Counted from the stretch's first letter, positions 1 to 8,357 are shown. The stretch is 64,000 nucleotides of DNA from Mycobacterium sp. Root135 (GCF_001426545.1 NZ_LMEZ01000001.1:434967-498966), one strand, 5' to 3'. The notes: generated from the letters alone by a model not told the origin. Numbers and translations: made by a program.

Positions 1-24
1 AACCGACAGGCCATAGGTGCTCAT
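1..24 (-). CDS. 5' end of a gene running off the left edge
   Basis: An ATG at 24 overlaps the TGA stop of the TetR gene (21-23) in an ATGA arrangement, so a second minus-strand gene appears translationally coupled to the regulator. Only eight codons are inside the window (MSTYGLSV), too few to assign a family. The gene probably shares the promoter and the 638-656 operator of the TetR gene. The start is inferred from the overlap alone. Confidence 0.45.
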
Positions 25-617
25 ATTTCGTCTCCTTGGCGTGGGCGCAGGCCGTTGAACATGACGGCGTAGAGGGTGTCGGCGACCACCGTCTCGTCGA
101 GATGGTGATCGGTGACCAGGTACATGAGGGCGTTGATGGTGACGGCACCGAAAAGTGCGATCGACGTGGAGCGTGCGTCGGGCTGTTCCACGAGGGATCC
201 GTCGCGGGCTCCTGCGAGTAGCAGGGCCTCTACGGGCTTTTGATAGGCGGTGTTGATCATCTCGGCGATGACCGGCATCCGGGCGGCTCGTCCCAGTTCA
301 TTGATGAGTGCATGGCAGACCGCTGGGCGTTGCGCCATCGCCCGCAACTGGGCGCGGATGACGAGTTCGAGGCGTTCGGCACCGGTGCCGTCGGTGTGCA
401 CGATCGCGTTTACGGCCTCGGCGATGTCCTTGAGGAGGTCTTCGAGCAGGAACGCGAGGATCTCCTCCTTGCCAGCGAAGTAGTAGTACAGCGTTGCTTT
501 CGGCACGCCGGTTACCGCGGCGACGTCTTCGATCTTGGAGTCGTTGAGCCCCTTTTCGGCGAATAGGTCCGCCGCGGCGGGAAGCCGATCAGAGATCTGA
601 CGTGGAACCCTGCGCAT
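21..617 (-). CDS. TetR/AcrR family transcriptional regulator
   Basis: This 198-residue protein has an N-terminal TetR helix-turn-helix (about residues 8-55, ending with the recognition-helix signature ATLYYYFAGKEE) and a helical ligand-binding C-terminal domain. The ATG at 617 has a purine-rich GGGAGGGA Shine-Dalgarno sequence just upstream. A 19-bp near-palindrome lies directly before the gene (638-656), and a close match occurs before the MFS operon at 8075-8093. Autoregulation plus control of that efflux operon is therefore inferred. The inducer is unknown. The stop codon overlaps the ATG of the next gene at the window edge. Confidence 0.9.
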   Translation of the reverse strand: MRRVPRQISDRLPAAADLFAEKGLNDSKIEDVAAVTGVPKATLYYYFAGKEEILAFLLEDLLKDIAEAVNAIVHTDGTGAERLELVIRAQLRAMAQRPAVCHALINELGRAARMPVIAEMINTAYQKPVEALLLAGARDGSLVEQPDARSTSIALFGAVTINALMYLVTDHHLDETVVADTLYAVMFNGLRPRQGDEI

Positions 618-637
618 CGTCCCTCCCGTTCGCGGAG

Positions 638-656
638 TTTGAACTCAGAGTCTAAA
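638..656. promoter_or_regulatory. Candidate TetR operator (copy 1)
   Basis: The sequence TTTGAACTCAGAGTCTAAA is a 9-1-9 inverted repeat with 7 of 9 positions paired. Its reverse complement matches the site at 8075-8093. It lies about 20 bases upstream of the TetR start at 617. Binding by that TetR protein is inferred. Confidence 0.6.
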
Positions 657-763
657 CCGTTGTTGCTCTTCGCCGGTAGCGCTGGACATCGTCGTGCTGC
701 CGCTCCAGAGAACCGGTGGTCTCCAGGAAGTCGGATGTCCAAAGTGCTGGTTATGGATCGACT

Positions 764-1849
764 TCAGTTGATGGTTGACGTCGGCGTCGACGCGCCAAGT
801 GATCGACTGGCCCTTTCGAGGGCTCCGACGAGACGCGTCTCGGTCTCCGGGAGCATTGCGGCGACTTCGGCTGCAGCCAGGCTGCGGCTGCGCAGCGGCG
901 TGTCAGCATTCGTGGCCGCGGCCGCCAGCGCGGACCACGCGTTGGAGGCGTCTCTGGCTGCCGCCGCGGCATCGGCGGTGGCGGCGTCGTTCAGAAGGTC
1001 GGCGATGGTCTGGCAACCCTGCGCCTGCAACGTGCGGAAGAGCCCACCCCCGGTGCCGGCCTTCTCGATGAAGGCACCGAGCCCGAATAGTGCTGCCGTC
1101 AGACCCTCGTCATCGAATGACGTTGTCCAAGAACGCAAGTCCTCTGCGAACGCCTGCACGCCCTTCAGGCCCGAGGATTCGACCTCGGCCGCCTCGACGT
1201 GCAGTAGCGGCGCACCCGCGGCGTCACCCCGCATGACCGCTGCGCTCGCGCCGAGCGCGTCACCCGCAATCGGACGGAGGTCGGGCACGTGGTCCGGCCA
1301 GTCGACGTGATAGGTGGTGTGTCGGGTGGGGGTCGGGAACCCGACTGAGGACCGCGCGCGTCGTAGTTTGTCGTAGGGAACGAGCTGGGTGGTGTCGCGG
1401 TCGTTGTCGACCACGTACGCCACGCGTTCCTCGTCGTCGTATCCGACGATGACGATGTCGTGGCGGCTCATGTGCAGTCGGACGCGCAGATAGGGGAGTT
1501 CGCCGATGTCCGCCCACACCATGACCGGGCGGCCCTTGTCGACTTCGTCGGTCACGAATGCCCATCCCACGTCTGGGTCGTCGGTGGTTCGCACGACGAA
1601 CGTCGCGCCCACCCGCGTGAGGTAATCCTGTTCCAATTCGCTACCTCGCCCCACGAGGTAGGTCTGCGGAGTCAGCTGCGGCGAGCGGACGTAGCAGAAG
1701 TCCAGGGCTCCGCCGAGGGCAAAGACCACTCCTTCTTCGAGTGTTTGCGATCCCCAGGCGATTTCGGCCCATTCGGTGAGGTCCCGAAGCGCGCCCGAGC
1801 CGCAGTGACCTCCCTTCTCGTGCCGGTAGGGAATTTGTACCGTGGTCAT
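764..1849 (-). CDS. BtrH_N/DUF4872 domain protein
   Basis: The protein has about 361 residues. Its N-terminal half resembles the BtrH N-terminal domain, a papain-like fold known from the acyltransferase of butirosin biosynthesis: an early HCGSGALRDLTEW segment holds the likely catalytic Cys, followed by HDIVIVGYDDEE with a conserved His. The C-terminal half matches the helical DUF4872 pattern. The ATG at 1849 is chosen over an in-frame GTG at 1855 because GAGGAGG sits five bases before it. No biosynthetic cluster surrounds it, so the substrate is unknown; acyl or aminoacyl transfer to a small molecule is only a family-based guess. It is a single gene with a 234-base gap upstream. Confidence 0.7.
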   Translation of the reverse strand: MTTVQIPYRHEKGGHCGSGALRDLTEWAEIAWGSQTLEEGVVFALGGALDFCYVRSPQLTPQTYLVGRGSELEQDYLTRVGATFVVRTTDDPDVGWAFVTDEVDKGRPVMVWADIGELPYLRVRLHMSRHDIVIVGYDDEERVAYVVDNDRDTTQLVPYDKLRRARSSVGFPTPTRHTTYHVDWPDHVPDLRPIAGDALGASAAVMRGDAAGAPLLHVEAAEVESSGLKGVQAFAEDLRSWTTSFDDEGLTAALFGLGAFIEKAGTGGGLFRTLQAQGCQTIADLLNDAATADAAAAARDASNAWSALAAAATNADTPLRSRSLAAAEVAAMLPETETRLVGALERASRSLGASTPTSTIN

Positions 1850-2089
1850 TGCCACCTCCTCGCCTGTCCTGGGGTCATGACACCGTCGACCGTAGGTCGG
1901 AGCGAAGGCATCGTGGTGGGTGGCCCCTGGGCTGCAGCTCGCTGTCGCAGCTGGGGCTCGGCCGTCTTCCAGCGTCGTCTCCGATCGCTTTCAACTGCGG
2001 CTCAGAAACGGGAGGGTCCTTCGATGGAGTGGTCTGGTCGTGTGTCGTCGTGCCCTTGGTCGCCGTGGTCCGGCGTGTGTCACGGGTGA

Positions 2090-3307
2090 TCAGCTCGTCG
2101 AACCGGACGCCGCGCCGGCCAGCGTCAGTTCGGCTCGGTCGATGGGGGTCTGCTGCGTGATGGCCCGCTTGCTGAACATGAAGTCGCGAGGGCGGTTGAC
2201 GCAGTCAGCGGCAATGAGTTCGCCGCCACGAAGGTAGAAGCAGGTGAAGTCGCGGTCCCTGGTCGGGTCGCCGCTGAGGACGACGTCGTCGTACCCGGTG
2301 TTGAGACCGGCGATTTGAAGCTTGAGGTCGTATTGATCTGACCAGAACCATGGAAGTGCTGCGATCTTCTTTGGCTTTCCGCAGAGCGTCGCGGCGGCGA
2401 CCTTGGCTTGCTCGGCCGCGCTTGGCACGGACTCCAGTCGTATGCGGCGGCCGTAGCGGGCCATGTCGTGGCTGGCGCAGTCGCCGGCGGCGACGATGTC
2501 GTGGTCGCTGGTCCGGGTCTGGTCGTCGATCACGACGCCGTTGTCGACGGTCAGACCCGCTGCGGCGGCGAGTTCGGTGTTCGGCTGGACTCCTATGCCG
2601 ACGATGACGAAGTCGGCGGGAATTGATTCGCCGTTGGCCAGGATCACGTCGCGGACCTTGCTGTGGCCGGATAGCGCCGCGACCAGGGCGCCGGTCCGGA
2701 TGTTGACGCCCTCCTCGCGGTGGACTCGATCGAAGAACGCCGATACCTCGGGGGCGGTGACCCTTTCGAGAACGCGTTCGGTCGCTTCGAGCACCGTGAC
2801 CTCGAGGCCGAGAGCGCGCAGCGAGGCGGCCGTCTCCAGTCCGATGTAGCCGCCGCCGACGATGACGGCTCGTCGGCTACGGCTGGTCGCCTCGTGGATC
2901 AGCTCGACGTCCGCGGCGGTGCGTAGGTAGTGCACTCCGGCCAGTTCGGCTCCTGGGATGCGGAGTCGGCGTGGGCGGGCGCCGGTGCACAGCGCGAGCT
3001 TGTCGTAGCGCAGGGTCTCGCCGGTGTTAAGGGTGACGTGTTTGGCCGTGCGGTCGATTGCCTGCACCGTCGCGTCCAGGATCCGGATTTGCTGCTTGGC
3101 GTAGAAGTCCGCGCTGCGGATTGCCAGTTCGCCGACCGCGCATCTGCCCGTCAGGAAGGCCTTCGACAGCGGAGGACGCTGGTAGGGCAGCGCCGACTCC
3201 TCACCGACGAGGACGATCTCACCGGTCCACCCTTCCTGGCGCAGGCTGGCCACGAGTTGTGCCCCGGCATGGCTGGCCCCCACGATGAGGGCTCGCTGCG
3301 GTGTCAC
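2090..3307 (-). CDS. NAD(P)H-dependent ferredoxin reductase of the CYP153 system
   Basis: This 405-residue FAD flavoprotein is of the rhodocoxin/putidaredoxin reductase type and would pass electrons from NAD(P)H to the 2Fe-2S ferredoxin. It has an N-terminal FAD dinucleotide fold (LIVGASHAGAQ), a central NAD-binding fold (AVIVGGGYIGLE at about residues 148-159) and a C-terminal FAD-contact motif (AAGDCAS at about 274-280). Its GTG start (3305-3307) overlaps the P450 stop as GTGA, so the two are coupled. It is the last gene of the ferredoxin-P450-reductase operon. Confidence 0.92.
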   Translation of the reverse strand: MTPQRALIVGASHAGAQLVASLRQEGWTGEIVLVGEESALPYQRPPLSKAFLTGRCAVGELAIRSADFYAKQQIRILDATVQAIDRTAKHVTLNTGETLRYDKLALCTGARPRRLRIPGAELAGVHYLRTAADVELIHEATSRSRRAVIVGGGYIGLETAASLRALGLEVTVLEATERVLERVTAPEVSAFFDRVHREEGVNIRTGALVAALSGHSKVRDVILANGESIPADFVIVGIGVQPNTELAAAAGLTVDNGVVIDDQTRTSDHDIVAAGDCASHDMARYGRRIRLESVPSAAEQAKVAAATLCGKPKKIAALPWFWSDQYDLKLQIAGLNTGYDDVVLSGDPTRDRDFTCFYLRGGELIAADCVNRPRDFMFSKRAITQQTPIDRAELTLAGAASGSTS

Positions 3308-4695
3308 GTGTCGGACACCGGGGTCAGCCGGACCATCATCTTGCTGATACCCCGCACGAAGTTGGACTGCACGTACTCGGGTTCGCCGATGACCTCGATG
3401 TTCTCGAAGCGAGACAGCAGTTCCTCCCAGAGAATGCGCAACTGAAGCTCTGCGAGCCGGTTGCCCATGCAGCGGTGGACTCCGAACCCGAACGAGATGT
3501 GGTTGCGGGCGTTGGCCCGGTCGACGATGAAGTCGTCGGGCCGTTCGAATACCCGCTCGTCGCGATTACCCGAGGCGTACCACATCACGACCTTGTCGCC
3601 CTTGCGGATGAACTGCCCGTTCAACACTGTGTCGGCCTTGGCGATTCGCCGCATGTAGGCCAGCGGCGTCTGCCACCGGATGATCTCCGAGCCCATGTTG
3701 GGGATCAGGTCGGGGTTCGCCTTCAACTTCTCGAACTGGTCCGGGAACCGGTTCAGCGCAAGAACCCCGCCGCTCATCGAGTTGCGGGTCGTGTCATTGC
3801 CGCCGACGATCAGCAACACGAGGTTGCCCAAGAACTCCATCGGTCGATCGATCAGATCCTTGGTGCTCTCATTGCTCTGCAGCATGGTGATCAAGTCGAA
3901 GCCGGGTTCCTCCCCGGCAGCTGTCCGGGCAGCCTTGTCGCGCCAAAGAGTGCTGAGACCCCGCGCCATGTCCCGCATTCCGTTGAACACCTCGTCGTTG
4001 TCGGAGGGCCCGCCGTTCGCCTGCTCCATCGACGTCGCGAGATCCGACCAGTGGACGAGCTTGCGACGCTGTTCGTACGGGAAGTCCAGGAGGGTCGCCA
4101 GCATCCGAGCGGTCAGTTCGACCGAGACCTTCTGCACCCAGTCGAACGGCTCGTCCACCGGCAAGTCATCGAGCACCTCCCGGACGCGCGACCGAATCAG
4201 ACCCTCCATCTCACGCAGGTTCTTCGGCGCGACCACCCCTTGAACGGCGGCCCGCTGCCTGTCGTGGCGTGGCGGATCCATCGCGATGAACATCGCGATG
4301 TCGAGGAACCGAGGCGGGACACCGATGACGATGAACGGCTCGGCGGAGAAGACCTCGTGGTTCTTGTCGACGGCCACGATGTCGGCGTGACGCGTGACGG
4401 ACCAGAACGGACCGAACGGGCTATTGGGCTGATAGTGGACCGGAGCCTCGTTGCGCAAACGTTCGAAGTAGGACTGCCAGCGCCCCTGCCGGTAGAGGAA
4501 GGGGTTGCTGACGTCGATGTCGGCGAGTTCCACGTCTTCCACCGGGGGGATGGGCTTCTCGACGAAGATCTTCTCCCCGTTCGTGCGGGTCAGCCATCGC
4601 CGGGCCTTGTCGTACAGGTGCGCGCCTTGGATTTGGCGCTCGATCGGGATGCTCGACTGAACTCTGTCGGTGATTGCTCCGGGAATGCTCATCAC
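3304..4695 (-). CDS. Cytochrome P450, CYP153-like alkane/fatty acid hydroxylase
   Basis: The protein has 463 residues with a complete P450 signature: I-helix GGNDTTRNS, K-helix EIIR, and the heme-binding loop FGFGVHRCMGNR with the thiolate Cys at about residue 409. Several blocks match the CYP153A6 alkane terminal hydroxylase of Mycobacterium as I remember it, including MFIAMDPPRHD, LLIVGGNDTTRNSM and GDKVVMWYASGNRD. CYP153 enzymes hydroxylate the terminal carbon of medium-chain alkanes, fatty acids or terpenes using a separate ferredoxin and reductase, and both are encoded here. The N-terminus is about 35 residues longer than usual. A substrate other than n-alkanes is possible. Confidence 0.92.
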   Translation of the reverse strand: MMSIPGAITDRVQSSIPIERQIQGAHLYDKARRWLTRTNGEKIFVEKPIPPVEDVELADIDVSNPFLYRQGRWQSYFERLRNEAPVHYQPNSPFGPFWSVTRHADIVAVDKNHEVFSAEPFIVIGVPPRFLDIAMFIAMDPPRHDRQRAAVQGVVAPKNLREMEGLIRSRVREVLDDLPVDEPFDWVQKVSVELTARMLATLLDFPYEQRRKLVHWSDLATSMEQANGGPSDNDEVFNGMRDMARGLSTLWRDKAARTAAGEEPGFDLITMLQSNESTKDLIDRPMEFLGNLVLLIVGGNDTTRNSMSGGVLALNRFPDQFEKLKANPDLIPNMGSEIIRWQTPLAYMRRIAKADTVLNGQFIRKGDKVVMWYASGNRDERVFERPDDFIVDRANARNHISFGFGVHRCMGNRLAELQLRILWEELLSRFENIEVIGEPEYVQSNFVRGISKMMVRLTPVSDT

Positions 4696-4714
4696 GCCTA
4701 CCTACTCGTTGTCG

Positions 4715-5035
4715 TCACATTTGGAATTCGGGGGTGTGGAGGATAAGGCCGTCCCACGCCTCGGACACCGGCATCTGGCACGACAGCCGAGAGGTCGGCT
4801 GACGCTCGGGGTTCATCGAGAGCATCTCCTCTTCCTCGGCCCCGGAGAGGCCCACCAGCTCTGACCACTGCGGATCGACGACCACGTGGCAGGTGCCACA
4901 CGCGGCCTCGCCGCCGCAGTCACCGTCGATACCGGGTATCGCGTTGTTTGTCGCAACCTGCATCAGCGACTGACCTGCCTGCAGAGGCGCTTCGCGCTTC
5001 TCGCCGTCATGGGAGACGAAGGTGACAACCGCCAT
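4715..5035 (-). CDS. 2Fe-2S ferredoxin for the CYP153 P450
   Basis: This is a 106-residue putidaredoxin/adrenodoxin-type ferredoxin with cluster ligands Cys40, Cys46, Cys49 and Cys86 (CGGEAACGTC and RLSCQMP). It should shuttle electrons from the reductase to the P450. The ATG at 5035 is preferred over an upstream in-frame start at 5083 because GAGGAG lies 6-8 bases before it and ferredoxins of this family begin with such a beta strand. It is the first gene of the operon and is divergent from the AraC regulator across about 90 bases that must hold both promoters. Confidence 0.93.
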   Translation of the reverse strand: MAVVTFVSHDGEKREAPLQAGQSLMQVATNNAIPGIDGDCGGEAACGTCHVVVDPQWSELVGLSGAEEEEMLSMNPERQPTSRLSCQMPVSEAWDGLILHTPEFQM

Positions 5036-5126
5036 GGCCAACTCCTCATCGGTTCGTGCTCGGTGACTTGGTGAAAGTCTCATCGAGGACGGTCGCCGCG
5101 GCTATGTTCGCAGGAGTCAGATACTT

Positions 5127-6167
5127 GTGATTTCGGCTCAGAGGGGCAGGCTGGTGAACCTCAACGATGCGGGTGTGCCGCCGCTGGCGTTCGTGCAGAT
5201 GCTCGAGAGCGACGCGCTCGCCCCCGACGTCGTCGCGCGGCTTCGTGACGTCATGTCGCGTGAAGGTACGGACGAAGCCACCTTGATCCGGCGTGACATC
5301 CAGGCCCCGTTGCGGTGGCTTCGCGAGGTCTACCCCGATCTTGACGTCGACCAGGGAACGCTGCTCGGCTTCGCGTTCGCCGGGCAGGCTCAGTTGACGT
5401 CCTTCGGCCCGTTGAGTGTTCCGCTGGTGAGTGCCGGCTCGGTAGCCGAGATCGTGGAGCTGCTCACCTATCTGCCGCTGATCACGGCAGCCATCAATCC
5501 ACAGTTCCAGCCGAATGAGGACGGCCTCACCGTTGGGCTGAGCGGACACACCGGCGATCCGGCGCTGGACTGCCTGGCCGTCACTTACACCGGGTCGGCG
5601 TTGATGCGACTGATGGACATGCTCGTAGGTTCCGCGCCGACCGTCGCGCTTCATGTGGGTTGGCCAGCGCCCGTCGCGCCGGCTTGCCACCGGGAAGACC
5701 CTGCGCTTGCCGGGCGCGTGTTCTTCGAAGCTCCGATGTCCTATCTGCACGTTCCCGCGGACACGCTCGACGAGGTGTGCCGTTTCTCAGATCCCCTCGC
5801 ATATCGACTCGCCGTCGCCGAGCTGAAGCGCACACTCGACCAGCGCAGCGGCGCAACGTCCATCTCGGCGAGGGTCAGACAACTGCTGGAGAAGGACCCC
5901 GGACGGCGAAGTAGCCAATGGGTGGCGAGCGAACTGTCGGTATCCACGAGCACGCTCAAGAGGCGCCTAGCCGACGAGGGGACCACCTTTCGGCAGGTGC
6001 GCCAGTCGTGTTTGCGCGAGAGCGCCATGCTGCTGTTGCTCACCCGCTCGATGTCGGCGAGTCAGATCGCCACCGAACTGGGATACGGCGATCTGACCAA
6101 CTTCTCACACGCCTTCAAGCGATGGACGGGCCGCTCTCCGAGCGAGTTCCGGCTCTCACGACACTGA
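5127..6167 (+). CDS. AraC family transcriptional regulator, probable activator of the CYP153 operon
   Basis: The 346-residue protein has an N-terminal arabinose-binding-like sensory domain as in AlkR/OruR regulators (about residues 20-210) and a C-terminal double helix-turn-helix of AraC type (about 245-340) with the family signature region IATELGYGDLTNFSHAFKRW. It starts with GTG. It is transcribed away from the ferredoxin-P450-reductase operon, the layout known for CYP153 operons. Alkane-responsive activation of that operon is inferred from family and position. The 3' end faces the PucR gene across 15 bases. Confidence 0.9.
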   Translation: MISAQRGRLVNLNDAGVPPLAFVQMLESDALAPDVVARLRDVMSREGTDEATLIRRDIQAPLRWLREVYPDLDVDQGTLLGFAFAGQAQLTSFGPLSVPLVSAGSVAEIVELLTYLPLITAAINPQFQPNEDGLTVGLSGHTGDPALDCLAVTYTGSALMRLMDMLVGSAPTVALHVGWPAPVAPACHREDPALAGRVFFEAPMSYLHVPADTLDEVCRFSDPLAYRLAVAELKRTLDQRSGATSISARVRQLLEKDPGRRSSQWVASELSVSTSTLKRRLADEGTTFRQVRQSCLRESAMLLLLTRSMSASQIATELGYGDLTNFSHAFKRWTGRSPSEFRLSRH

Positions 6168-6182
6168 GCGCTCGCCTCGAAG

Positions 6183-7457
6183 TCAGGTCAGGACTGCGTC
6201 ACCGAACCAATCGCACATCAGCAGTGCGAACTCGACGTCCAGTCGGTCATCGGCCAGGGCTCGGCCCCGGCGCTCGACCGCCCGATTCACGCGGTATTTC
6301 ACCGTGTTGCCGTGAATGTGGAGGTCCACGGCCGCGGCCTTGAAGCTGCCACCGGCGCGGAGAAACATGCTCAGCGTTTCTCGCAAACGGCGATCCGATG
6401 TGCTGCTCGAAGCGAGCGGGCCGAGCACATCGTGGACCCAGGACTTCAACGTCGGGACATCGGCCACCAGCATCGAGGCGAGCGCCAAACCGGAGTCTTG
6501 GGCAGCCACGAACCGCCGAGCGGTGCCTTGAGCCGCCATCGCGACTGCGCGCGCCTGTTGCGCTTGCCGGTAGGTCCGACGAAAGCCATCCAGCCCCCGA
6601 GACGGCGCACCGACCGCCATTCGCGGGCTCTCGCTGCAGGTTTGGACGAAGGCGCGCAGCTGAGATAGTGAGCTGGACGGGTCGGGGACCGTCATCCACG
6701 CGCACGCGACGAGACGGTCAATCGAGTGGTAGAGCAGTTGCTCGGCTCCAGCCGCGGAGGCCGCGTCCCGCGCGAAACGCTCCAGGGCGATGAGCTGATC
6801 GGAATCGGCGCTCGCATCCTGGTTGAGCCAGACCAGGAGGGCCATATGCGTTGCGCTTAACGGGTACCTCATGGAGTACGAGGTCTCGGTCACGTCGATG
6901 TCGCGTCCGTCCAGGATGTCGCGGGTGGCTTGTTCACGCAGACTCCGCCGGTTGTCGTCCCAGTGCGCGCGCTCGACCTGGTAGGTCTCCAGCACCTGTT
7001 CGGACATCCAGTCGATGTAGCGGAACGACACACTGGTGATTTGCTCGAAGAGCGCCAGTTTCTGTTCGGGGGGCAGGTCCGCGCTTCGCAAACCAGCAAT
7101 GATGAGATTGAGCCCGTGTTGATGCCCGAGCCTGTAGGCGCGTAGCAGAGCATTGACGGGGATCTCACGCTGCGCCATCCGACGCGCGTGTTCGAGGGCA
7201 GCCGTCGGCGCTTCGACGTGGTCGATCGGAATCGAGTAGCGGATGACGGACAACCAGGTGCCCACGTTCGCCGCGACGGTGTCGCTGAGCAAATCTCTGA
7301 GCTGCTGATCGGCCGTGAGTTCGGTGACCTGCTCAACGAGAAGCCGATGGATGGCCTCGGGTAGGCCCTTGACCAGGTCGCCGACGCGGCCGAGCAGGTC
7401 AGTTACTGCCGGTGCAGGGGCGCCTTCACCTGGCGACGAATCGAGCACACTAGGCAC
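6183..7457 (-). CDS. PucR/CdaR-type transcriptional regulator
   Basis: The protein has 424 residues from the GTG at 7457. It lacks the N-terminal PucR sensor; a helical RsbRD-like region (about 30-160) and a GGDEF-like middle region lead to the C-terminal PucR helix-turn-helix (LFLRAGGSFKAAAVDLH followed by HGNTVKYRVNRA). The open frame extends to a TTG at 7487, but that codon lies inside a perfect palindrome (7470-7488) and has no ribosome site, so GTG 7457 or 7448 is more likely. The target is unknown; the neighbouring CYP153 and efflux operons already have better candidate regulators. Confidence 0.85.
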   Translation of the reverse strand: MPSVLDSSPGEGAPAPAVTDLLGRVGDLVKGLPEAIHRLLVEQVTELTADQQLRDLLSDTVAANVGTWLSVIRYSIPIDHVEAPTAALEHARRMAQREIPVNALLRAYRLGHQHGLNLIIAGLRSADLPPEQKLALFEQITSVSFRYIDWMSEQVLETYQVERAHWDDNRRSLREQATRDILDGRDIDVTETSYSMRYPLSATHMALLVWLNQDASADSDQLIALERFARDAASAAGAEQLLYHSIDRLVACAWMTVPDPSSSLSQLRAFVQTCSESPRMAVGAPSRGLDGFRRTYRQAQQARAVAMAAQGTARRFVAAQDSGLALASMLVADVPTLKSWVHDVLGPLASSSTSDRRLRETLSMFLRAGGSFKAAAVDLHIHGNTVKYRVNRAVERRGRALADDRLDVEFALLMCDWFGDAVLT

Positions 7458-7469
7458 AGTAGTGGGCTC

Positions 7470-7488
7470 TTTGTCTCCGGGAGACAAA
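7470..7488. promoter_or_regulatory. Perfect palindrome upstream of the PucR gene
   Basis: TTTGTCTC and GAGACAAA flank CGG, giving an 8-3-8 perfect inverted repeat immediately before the likely PucR start. This is a good candidate autoregulatory operator. If translation began at TTG 7487 the repeat would lie within the coding sequence. Confidence 0.5.
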
Positions 7489-7667
7489 GTATGCCGAAAA
7501 GTTCAACGGTGTGAGACCTACCGGGCCCGCGCCCGGACTTCTACCGTGTAGCCAGGTAATCTGTTCTGCGCTGAATGGCTTGAACACTGGCGGCGAGCGT
7601 TGATCATGTCAGTCGGCTTTTGTCGTACGGCACTACGGACGAAGACCGTGTCTAGGAGGGGAAGCAC

Positions 7668-7850
7668 ATGGCCTTTCTGATCGCAGTGACTCTGCTGGCG
7701 ATCGTGGCGACTGGCGTGGTGGCGTTGCGGGACCACGCGCTCCCATCACCAAGACCACTGGGCATGCTCGCTTCGCTCGATCGATTCCTTGATCATCTTG
7801 GCCATGATGCTCGGGCGCTGGCTCAAGCTAACGAGAGCCCGTCGCTCTAG
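7668..7850 (+). CDS. Small membrane-anchored protein, hypothetical
   Basis: A 60-codon ORF starts with ATG preceded by AGGAGGGGAA at ideal spacing. Residues 3-20 (FLIAVTLLAIVATGVVAL) form one transmembrane helix or signal anchor; the remainder is a short, partly charged tail. I recognise no family. The strong ribosome-binding site and hydrophobic N-terminus support a real gene; the short length and isolation argue for caution. Confidence 0.45.
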   Translation: MAFLIAVTLLAIVATGVVALRDHALPSPRPLGMLASLDRFLDHLGHDARALAQANESPSL

Positions 7851-8074
7851 GGCCGATCCACATTGCAGCGCAGGGTGTCGGGGTTCTGACGGACTGTGTG
7901 AACTGTCGGCAGAATTGGCTACCGCGTTGCGAGTTCTGCACCGGGATTGGACATCGCGGCAATGTCGTCGATCTCCAGATTGGCGCTTTGGATCGACGAG
8001 GCCGTCTCGCTGGGCAGGTCCGGCAGTCAGATCTGATGTTGATCCAACGCGTTGCGCGTACTCCGTTCTCGAAG

Positions 8075-8093
8075 TTTAGACTCTGAGTCTAAC
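8075..8093. promoter_or_regulatory. Candidate TetR operator (copy 2) before the MFS operon
   Basis: TTTAGACTCTGAGTCTAAC is a 9-1-9 inverted repeat with 8 of 9 positions paired. It matches the reverse complement of the site before the TetR gene at 638-656. It lies about 30 bases upstream of the first ORF of the plus-strand operon, where a repressor would block transcription. Confidence 0.65.
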
Positions 8094-8123
8094 CATCGTC
8101 TCTCGTCGCGGTAGGAGGTCTCC

Positions 8124-8354
8124 GTGGTCGCCGTTGTCGCCGTGCAGACCTGTGAACACCAGGTGGCCTTCGGCCGGGTCGTCCCCTTCTGCCTGGGTGG
8201 GGTGCTGGTGCGGATGGGGGCTCGGATCGTCTCCTATGCGTTGCTGGACGGGGTGCCCGACGGGGAGGTCGGTCTGGAGTCTGCGCGGCGGCTGCGTTCC
8301 GGGCCGATCCGGGGTTTCGCATCGCTGCCCATCACGTCGGCCGCTCCGGTCTAG
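8124..8354 (+). CDS. Hypothetical 76-residue protein, first gene of the efflux operon
   Basis: The GTG start has AGGAGG five bases upstream, the stop lies three bases before the GTG of the MFS gene, and third codon positions are strongly G/C, all of which favour real coding. The protein is small with a moderately hydrophobic centre (FCLGGVLVRMGARIVSYALL). I do not recognise the family. Position just after the operator makes it the first cistron of the operon. Confidence 0.55.
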   Translation: MVAVVAVQTCEHQVAFGRVVPFCLGGVLVRMGARIVSYALLDGVPDGEVGLESARRLRSGPIRGFASLPITSAAPV

Positions 8355-8357
8355 CCC

